From an uncultured Collinsella sp. (GTDB lineage Bacteria > Actinomycetota > Coriobacteriia > Coriobacteriales > Coriobacteriaceae), in NCBI GenBank assembly GCA_900547655.1, contig URHQ01000063.1, forward strand, positions 1 to 12,014: a stretch of DNA of 12,014 nucleotides, written 5' to 3'. This document shows positions 4,904 to 12,014 of this stretch, in pieces (position 1 is the first letter of the stretch; each line of letters opens with the position of its first letter). Below the pieces are notes generated by a model. That model was not told the origin of the DNA and ran no database searches. It saw nothing but the letters and a program-made list of their open reading frames with translations. The position numbers were made by a program, and so were the translations under genes.

Positions 4904-7900
4904 GCTTCGCCCCAGAATCTATGGTTGTTGCGCAGGAGCTGTGCGGTTTTGTTCTCGGCGGCTGCAATGTCTGCCTCGTCAGCCTGCCAGGTCCAGTTGC
5001 CCGTGGCCACGCCCGGAACGTTCATGCGCGCGTCGTCGCCAAGCCCCAGGATATCCTGCAGCGGCATCATCACCAGGGGAGCGTCGCTTGCCAGTGCGTC
5101 GCTCATCAGCTTTGACGCCACCTCAATACCGCTCGGTTCATCGCCGCCCGCAAAGGAACGCGTGCACCAGCCGGCGAGCGTCGACGTATCGTGCGTCGAG
5201 GTATACAGAATCTTGCCGGGCGTGGGGTGCACGCCGCAACGAACGTCGTAGTCGCTAAACTCCAGCACGTCCATGCCGGGGAAACCGCAGGTCGAAGCCA
5301 TGGCGCGAACACCGGGCGTCAAATAGCCCAGGTCCTCGGCGATAAAGTTGAGCGGACCCAGCTCGTCATAGGCGGTCTGGAACAGGTCCTTGCCCGGGCC
5401 CGCCAGCCAGCGGCCGTCGGCGCATGACTTGCCCGTGGGAATGCTGTAATAGCTGTGAAATCCCAGGAAGTGATCCAGACGCACGCGGTCGTAGAGCGAG
5501 AACGCGCGGCGCAGGCGATCCATCCACCAGGTATAGCCGTTCTGCTTCATGTGGTCCCAGCGGAACGTCGGGTTGCCCCACACCTGGCCCTCGGGTGCAA
5601 AGTTGTCGGGCGGCGCACCGGAAATCTCAATCGCCTTGCCGGTATCGGACAGCCAGAAGTTCTCGGGCTCGCTCCACGCGTCGGCCGAATCGTCCGAGAC
5701 ATACATCGGGATATCGCCGATGACCTCGATGCCCTTCTTGTGCGCATAGTTCATGAGCTCGCACCAGGCAAGGTCAAAGCGATACTGCATGTACGCCTGC
5801 AGCTCGGCCTCGTCGTGGAAGCGCTTGTCATCGATCAGATACTCGTTGTAGCGCGCTACATCTGCCGGCCAATCGTGGCGCGACTCGCCCTCAAAGTACT
5901 TCTTAACGGCCATGTAGACGCAGTACTTTTCGAGCCAATCAGCGTTGCGATGTTTAAACGCCGTGTACAGCGGGTCGGCATCCTCGCCGCCGTGAGCCTT
6001 CCATGCAGCAAAGTCGGCGGCCAGCTCCTCGTGACTCTCGGGCAGCAGGTCAATATTGCCCGCAAAGGCCGAAGGCCCAGCGTAAGGGGAGCGGAAGAAG
6101 TCCGTCGGGTTGACGGGCAGGACTTGCCAGTAGCGCATGCCCATAGCGGCCAGATGGTCGATAAAGCGACGCGTGGGCGCACCGATTGTGCCGGGCTTGC
6201 CGTCATCGGTCGGCACCGAGGTGATGTGGCACACAACGCCCGCGCCATGATCGAGCGGCTCCTGCAGACGCTTCTCGGCATGGTGATAGATGATCGAAGA
6301 GCCCAGCGGGTACAGGTCGAGCGTGACGGTACCGTTGTGGATCTCGCACTCGTGACCGCTGATCACGTCGCTCGCGCATTCGCCGAGCGCCGGAATCGTC
6401 ACGCGGTGCGAATTGCGCAGGCTGCGGTTGATGATAACCGTCGCGGCCTCGCTGTCTTTGCCCGTGCGGGTGTAAGCCAAGACTTCGTCGTTGAGCGCAA
6501 AGGCCTTGATCTCGCCATCGACCATAAAGGGCAGCGCACGGCGCACGGCAGACGCGTTCTTAACGATGGCCAGTGTGTCGAAGTCGTGGAGTTGGTCCTT
6601 GGTCGGCAGGGTGCGGCGGTTGCCCGGGTCGGTAAGGCCCTCCAAGCCGTACTCGTCGCCGTAATAGATTGAGGGTACACCCGGGAAGGTCATCTGCATG
6701 AGCGTCGCCAGCCAAAAACGGCTCTTGGCCAGACCCATCGAGTTATCGTCCAGGCGCCATTTGCTGCGCTCGCTCTCGGGCAGCTGTGACTCGTCGGGGC
6801 CACCGCCGAGTACTGAGATGATGCGAGGACGGTCGTGGCTCGAAAGCAGATTGAGTGCGCAGGCCAGTGCCTCGCGCGGGTAGTTCTCGCGCAGGGTCTC
6901 GATATCCTCGGCAGCCTGATATGCGTTCTTGTAGCCCATCAAAAAGCCGATGACCATGTCGCGGAAGGGGTAGTCCATGGCCGAGTCGAGCTCGGAGCCC
7001 TGCAGATAGCGACGCAGGTGGCCATAGCTGATCTTGTTGGAGGCGTCTTCCCAGACTTCGCCGAGCAGCAGCGCGTCGGGCTTCTCGGCGAGCACGGCCT
7101 TTTTGATCTCGGCCAGGAAGTCGTCGGAAAGCTCGTCGGCCACATCGAGTCGCCAGCCATGGGCACCGGCGCGCAGCCATTTACGGATCACGCCGTCCTT
7201 GCCCAGGAGCCGCTCGCGCACCAGTTCGGAGCTCTCATTGATGGCGGGCATGTTGCCCACGCCCCACCAGCAGTCATACGAACCGTCCTCATGGAAGTAA
7301 AACGCATCGCGCCACGGTGAATCCTCGCTCTGCCAAGCGCCCACGCCGGGATAGTTGCCGTAGCGGTTGAAATAGATCGAATCGTCGCCCGTGTGGTTGA
7401 AGACGCCGTCCAGGATGATGGAGATGCCCAGCTTCTCGGCTGCCTGGCACAGCTCGGTAAAGTCCTGCTCGGTGCCCAGGATCGGGTCGATCTTGGTGTA
7501 GTCGGCCGTGTCGTAGCGGTGGTTGCTCGCGGCCTCAAAGATGGGGTTGAGGTAGATGGCCGTAAAGCCTAGCTCGGCAATGCGGGGCAGGTCATTTTGG
7601 ATACCCTTGAGCGAACCGCCGTAAAAATCCCAGGTCTTGATGGAGCCGTCTTCGGCACGCTCGTACTCGGGCGGTTCGTTCCAGTCCTCGACCATGCGGC
7701 GCTGGATTCCTTTGCGCGGTTTTTCAACTTCGGTAAGCGTGCGCTCGCGCCAGTTTTCGTCGCGGGCATAGCGGTCGGGGAAGATCTGGTAGACCATGCC
7801 ACGCTCGTACCACTCAGGACGAACTTTGCGGTGCTTGTAGACGGTGATCTGGAAGGACGGGACCTCGGCGTAGTTGTAAGTTACGCCCTCGCCACCGGTG

Positions 7901-8196
7901 CGACCCTGCGGTGCGCCCAAACGGACCTCGGGCTGACCCTCGATATTGCAGATAAAGCTGTACCAGATAAGACAGGGCTCGGTGCACTCAAGCTCTACGG
8001 TAAATATGCCGTCGCCCTCGTGCGTCATGGGATACAGAGACTCACCGATCTCATCGACCCAGGTGCGCAGGGTGAGCGTCGCCTGGTTGGGGTCGGCATC
8101 CTCCAAAATCACCGATAGCGAAACGGAAGTTCCAGTGGTCACAGCGCCAAACGGAGTACGAAACTGCGGCAGACGGCTGTTGTGAATCAATCTCAT
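4900..8196 (-). CDS. GH13 amylase/neopullulanase-type hydrolase fused to GH77 4-alpha-glucanotransferase (MalQ-like)
   Basis: A 1098-residue two-enzyme protein. Residues 1-120 form a beta-rich, carbohydrate-binding-like N-terminal domain as in neopullulanase/cyclomaltodextrinase enzymes. A GH13 barrel follows with the region DGVFNHTG (263-270), nucleophile Asp351 (GWRLDVADE), acid/base Glu380 (LLGEVWED) and Asp455 (SSHDRPR), then a C-terminal beta domain to about 640. Residues about 645-1098 are GH77 with nucleophile Asp908 (RLDHF), acid/base Glu954 (AEDLG) and Asp1003 (HDTSTLAGW). All six catalytic residues are present, so both halves look active. The inferred job is cytoplasmic hydrolysis of alpha-1,4/1,6 maltodextrins coupled to disproportionation. 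No signal peptide is visible. The Shine-Dalgarno is weak (only GGA about 10 bases before the ATG). A GlgX-MalQ fusion is a known architecture, but this GH13 half looks neopullulanase-like and not GlgX-like. The exact specificity cannot be read from sequence. Confidence 0.93.
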   Translation of the reverse strand: MRLIHNSRLPQFRTPFGAVTTGTSVSLSVILEDADPNQATLTLRTWVDEIGESLYPMTHEGDGIFTVELECTEPCLIWYSFICNIEGQPEVRLGAPQGRTGGEGVTYNYAEVPSFQITVYKHRKVRPEWYERGMVYQIFPDRYARDENWRERTLTEVEKPRKGIQRRMVEDWNEPPEYERAEDGSIKTWDFYGGSLKGIQNDLPRIAELGFTAIYLNPIFEAASNHRYDTADYTKIDPILGTEQDFTELCQAAEKLGISIILDGVFNHTGDDSIYFNRYGNYPGVGAWQSEDSPWRDAFYFHEDGSYDCWWGVGNMPAINESSELVRERLLGKDGVIRKWLRAGAHGWRLDVADELSDDFLAEIKKAVLAEKPDALLLGEVWEDASNKISYGHLRRYLQGSELDSAMDYPFRDMVIGFLMGYKNAYQAAEDIETLRENYPREALACALNLLSSHDRPRIISVLGGGPDESQLPESERSKWRLDDNSMGLAKSRFWLATLMQMTFPGVPSIYYGDEYGLEGLTDPGNRRTLPTKDQLHDFDTLAIVKNASAVRRALPFMVDGEIKAFALNDEVLAYTRTGKDSEAATVIINRSLRNSHRVTIPALGECASDVISGHECEIHNGTVTLDLYPLGSSIIYHHAEKRLQEPLDHGAGVVCHITSVPTDDGKPGTIGAPTRRFIDHLAAMGMRYWQVLPVNPTDFFRSPYAGPSAFAGNIDLLPESHEELAADFAAWKAHGGEDADPLYTAFKHRNADWLEKYCVYMAVKKYFEGESRHDWPADVARYNEYLIDDKRFHDEAELQAYMQYRFDLAWCELMNYAHKKGIEVIGDIPMYVSDDSADAWSEPENFWLSDTGKAIEISGAPPDNFAPEGQVWGNPTFRWDHMKQNGYTWWMDRLRRAFSLYDRVRLDHFLGFHSYYSIPTGKSCADGRWLAGPGKDLFQTAYDELGPLNFIAEDLGYLTPGVRAMASTCGFPGMDVLEFSDYDVRCGVHPTPGKILYTSTHDTSTLAGWCTRSFAGGDEPSGIEVASKLMSDALASDAPLVMMPLQDILGLGDDARMNVPGVATGNWTWQADEADIAAAENKTAQLLRNNHRFWGEA

Positions 8197-8254
8197 AATA
8201 CGGTCCAGTTCAATAGAATCACGGCCTGCGGGCCATGGGCTTTACGCATTGGAT

Positions 8255-8300
8255 ATAAGTATATATGTTGCACACAAGCTGTATAAACAACATCCGTTTA
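8255..8300 (-). promoter_or_regulatory. Candidate promoter and operator of the GH13-GH77 gene
   Basis: On the minus strand TTGTTT (8285-8290) and CATATA (8262-8267) are spaced by 17 bases. A better -10 match, TATACT (8258-8263), overlaps it. The inverted repeat TAAAC-N7-GTTTA (8284-8300) covers the -35, as a repressor or activator site would. Control by maltose or another sugar is inference. Confidence 0.4.
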
Positions 8301-8345
8301 CCATCGGCGAACGGTTGTCCTAGAAAATCGTTTTACCACCCAAAT

Positions 8346-8355
8346 TATCGCGATA
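8346..8355. promoter_or_regulatory. Palindromic site TATCGCGATA
   Basis: A perfect 10-bp palindrome. It extends to 16 bp (8343-8358) with one mismatched pair per side, about 150 bases upstream of the GH13-GH77 start. It could be a transcription-factor site. No factor can be named. Confidence 0.25.
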
Positions 8356-8404
8356 TTTAAAAACGTCTATACCGATACTATTTGTATCCAAACAAAAGTA
8401 CTTC

Positions 8405-8534
8405 GGTTTACTACGACGAATTGAATGATCTCAACAACAGTCATTTTGGTGATATTAAAACCGCAGCTAGAAGCGTTCTTAATTTCGAAGATTACTCGCC
8501 GTGGTCGGCCGGAGCCATTTTGTCGTAGTAAACC
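8405..8534. repeat. Inverted-repeat element with 16-bp arms
   Basis: GGTTTACTACGACGAA (8405-8420) and TTTGTCGTAGTAAACC (8519-8534) are reverse complements at 15 of 16 positions, and the exception is G-U compatible. The 98 bases between are AT-rich. They include a small internal hairpin (AATGA 8424-8428 with TCATT 8441-8445) and a GC patch near 8500-8516. The size and terminal repeats suit a miniature repeat element. No transposase or target-site duplication is evident. Confidence 0.7.
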
Positions 8535-8558
8535 AGCCCTCTTTTTAATACGAAGTTC

Positions 8559-8601
8559 AACGCAAAAGAGGGCGCCTGGTTGGGGCGCCCTCTTTTGCGT
8601 T
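8559..8601 (-). terminator. Strong intrinsic terminator of glgA
   Basis: AACGCAAAAGAGGGCGCC (8559-8576) pairs perfectly with 8584-8601 over a 7-base loop, an 18-bp stem. The A-run and T-run flank a GC-rich core, so it can work in both directions. It starts 26 bases after the glgA stop and isolates glgA from the downstream GH13-GH77 gene. Confidence 0.93.
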
Positions 8602-8626
8602 GAGGATTTAGTTTTAATCGTCCGGA

Positions 8627-11005
<2,379 letters not shown>

Positions 11006-11010
11006 ATTTT

Positions 11011-11015
11011 CTCCC
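11011..11015 (-). promoter_or_regulatory. Ribosome binding site deciding the glgA start
   Basis: On the minus strand GGGAG precedes the ATG at 11003-11005 by 5 bases and overlaps the alternative ATG at 11015-11017. This favours the MADSSKK start and removes four residues from the longest reading. Confidence 0.75.
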
Positions 11016-11029
11016 ATGTTGCAATTCGA

Positions 11030-11063
11030 GAATAGCCGCCTGGCGCTAACCGGGCGGCTATTC
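11030..11063 (-). terminator. Hairpin between glgD and glgA
   Basis: GAATAGCCGCC (11030-11040) pairs perfectly with GGCGGCTATTC (11053-11063), an 11-bp stem with a 12-base loop. On the minus strand the sequence after it is only weakly T-rich, and the glgA Shine-Dalgarno lies 14 bases away. That leaves no room for a promoter, so this may be a partial terminator or a processing site setting the glgD:glgA ratio. Confidence 0.6.
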
Positions 11064-11095
11064 TACATGTTACGAGCGATGTTGCGGTGCCAACG

Positions 11096-12001
11096 TTAAC
11101 GTACGATGGTGGTGTCGGAAGTTAACGGAGCCTTTCCCAGCACCAGGATGTTCTCGGGCGTGCCGCGAAGCTCGGTGTTGGTGGGAACCACGTTGTTCTT
11201 GTCCAGAATGGCGTTCTCGACGCGTGCGCCGCTCTTGATGATGCAGCTCTGGTTGATGATCGAGTTGGTCACCGAGGCGCCTTCCTCGACCACGACGCCG
11301 CGCGACAGGATCGAGTTGCGCACGGTGCCCTTGATGATGCAGCCGGCCGAGATGATCGAGTTGCACGCGTGGCTGCCAGTCGCATAGCGCGAAGGCGGCA
11401 CGTCGTGAGCCTTGGTCAGAATCGGGCGCTCGGGGTCAAAGAGCTGGTCGGCCACGGTCTGGTCGAGCAGGTCCATGCTGCGGCGATACAGCGACTTCTC
11501 GCTAAACACGCCCACGACCTCGCCCTTGTACTCGTAGCTGCACACGTCGATGTTGCCAAAGTCGCCCTGGAGTGCCTCGAGCAGGTCCAGATAGTCGGCG
11601 GCCTGGTAGTGGTCGATGATCTCGAGCAGCGTCTCGCGGTTGACGATGCAGCAGTCCATGGACGCGTTGTCGCCGTACACGACGCCGGCGCTCACGCCCG
11701 TCAGGCGGCCGTTCTCGTTGATCTGCAGCTTGGTCTCGTCATCGACGTTGCGCGTGGCCTTGCAGTACACCACGGTCATCTGGGCGCCGGAGTTCTCGTG
11801 CGCATCGATGATGGTGTTGAGGTCCATGTTAAAGATGATGTTGGTGCCCATCATCACGACATAGGGCTTGTCCGAGCGCTGGAACAGCGTCTTGTTGGAG
11901 ATAATGTCGCGCAGCAGGAAGCGCATGCCGCCCTTGGTGGTGCCATACGCGTTGCCGGGCACCATGAACAGGCCGCCCTTCTTGCGGTCCAGGCCCCAGT
12001 C
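11096..12001 (-). CDS. glgD: Glucose-1-phosphate adenylyltransferase, GlgD subunit (5' truncated)
   Basis: Belongs to the ADP-glucose pyrophosphorylase family, which makes the ADP-glucose used by GlgA. 301 residues are visible and about 70 N-terminal ones lie off the right edge. The frame remains open to the adapter (DWGLDRKKGGLF before the first visible Met at 11963-11965), so that Met is not the start. The position where catalytic GlgC has GDHIYKMD reads GTNIIFNMD (visible residues 52-60), lacking the catalytic Asp. This points to the non-catalytic GlgD paralogue, which in Gram-positives forms a hetero-oligomer with GlgC. The C-terminal third is a left-handed beta-helix of hexapeptide repeats (GSHACNSIISAGCIIKGTV onward). 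glgC is expected just upstream, outside the window. The stop TAA (11096-11098) is 90 bases before glgA on the same strand. Confidence 0.88.
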   Translation of the reverse strand, partial: DWGLDRKKGGLFMVPGNAYGTTKGGMRFLLRDIISNKTLFQRSDKPYVVMMGTNIIFNMDLNTIIDAHENSGAQMTVVYCKATRNVDDETKLQINENGRLTGVSAGVVYGDNASMDCCIVNRETLLEIIDHYQAADYLDLLEALQGDFGNIDVCSYEYKGEVVGVFSEKSLYRRSMDLLDQTVADQLFDPERPILTKAHDVPPSRYATGSHACNSIISAGCIIKGTVRNSILSRGVVVEEGASVTNSIINQSCIIKSGARVENAILDKNNVVPTNTELRGTPENILVLGKAPLTSDTTIVR

Positions 12002-12014
12002 CTGTCTCTTATAC
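12002..12014 (+). other. Nextera adapter remnant at right end (artefact)
   Basis: CTGTCTCTTATAC is the reverse complement of the first 13 bases read from the insert side of the Tn5 mosaic end. With the matching adapter at the left end, it bounds the genomic insert at about 26-12001. Confidence 0.96.

Larger units (their letters stand above)
8197..8626. other. AT-rich intergenic region between glgA and the GH13-GH77 gene
   Basis: The gap is 430 bases, visibly AT-richer than all flanking genes. From left to right it holds the leader and promoter region of the GH13-GH77 gene (8197-8300), a near-palindrome TATCGCGATA (8346-8355), an inverted-repeat element (8405-8534) and the glgA terminator (8559-8601). 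No convincing gene was found. Frames that stay open through the inverted repeat lack a start and a Shine-Dalgarno. Confidence 0.8.

Noticed and set aside
4578..5258. 226-codon plus-strand frame over fmdB and the end of the GH13-GH77 gene
   Set aside because: Runs antisense across two real genes and a hairpin. No family features.
5455..6672. 405-codon plus-strand frame opposite the GH13-GH77 gene
   Set aside because: The long open antisense frame is expected in GC-rich coding DNA. The opposite strand has full catalytic motifs.

Overview
The window is a roughly 12 kb piece of a GC-rich chromosome. Gene content and codon use suggest an actinobacterium of the class Coriobacteriia, most likely a gut Collinsella-type organism. 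That placement is recall and inference, because no search could be run. Both ends carry untrimmed Nextera transposon-adapter sequence (1-25 and 12002-12014). The window is therefore a whole assembled contig or tagmented fragment, and the two terminal genes, priA and glgD, are cut by the library ends and not by biology.

Plus strand, 26-4413: the 3' half of priA (replication-restart helicase), def (peptide deformylase), fmt (Met-tRNA formyltransferase) and rsmB/sun (16S rRNA m5C methyltransferase). This is the conserved priA-def-fmt-sun translation/replication cluster. fmt and rsmB overlap in an ATGA and are translationally coupled. Between def and fmt lies a 362-base gap with a very long, almost perfect 137-nt hairpin. 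Codon use changes sharply across that gap: C-ending in def, T-ending in fmt, drifting back to C-ending by the end of rsmB.

Convergence zone, 4414-4574: three consecutive hairpins, the last a strong terminator, separate the plus-strand operon from the minus-strand genes.

Minus strand, 12001-4575, read right to left: glgD (non-catalytic ADP-glucose pyrophosphorylase paralogue, partial), glgA (glycogen synthase with an extra C-terminal Lys/Ala/Thr-rich tail of about 300 residues), a 430-base AT-rich gap, a 1098-residue GH13-GH77 fusion (amylase/neopullulanase-type hydrolase joined to 4-alpha-glucanotransferase), and fmdB (small zinc-ribbon protein). glgD, glgA and the fusion form a storage-polysaccharide locus: ADP-glucose supply, chain elongation, then debranching and rearrangement of maltodextrins.

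No mobile-element gene, CRISPR array, tRNA or rRNA is visible. The most unusual items are the histone-H1-like tail on GlgA, the family of long intergenic inverted repeats (1741-1877, 4420-4486, 8405-8534), and hairpins placed directly in front of the ribosome binding sites of glgA and fmdB.
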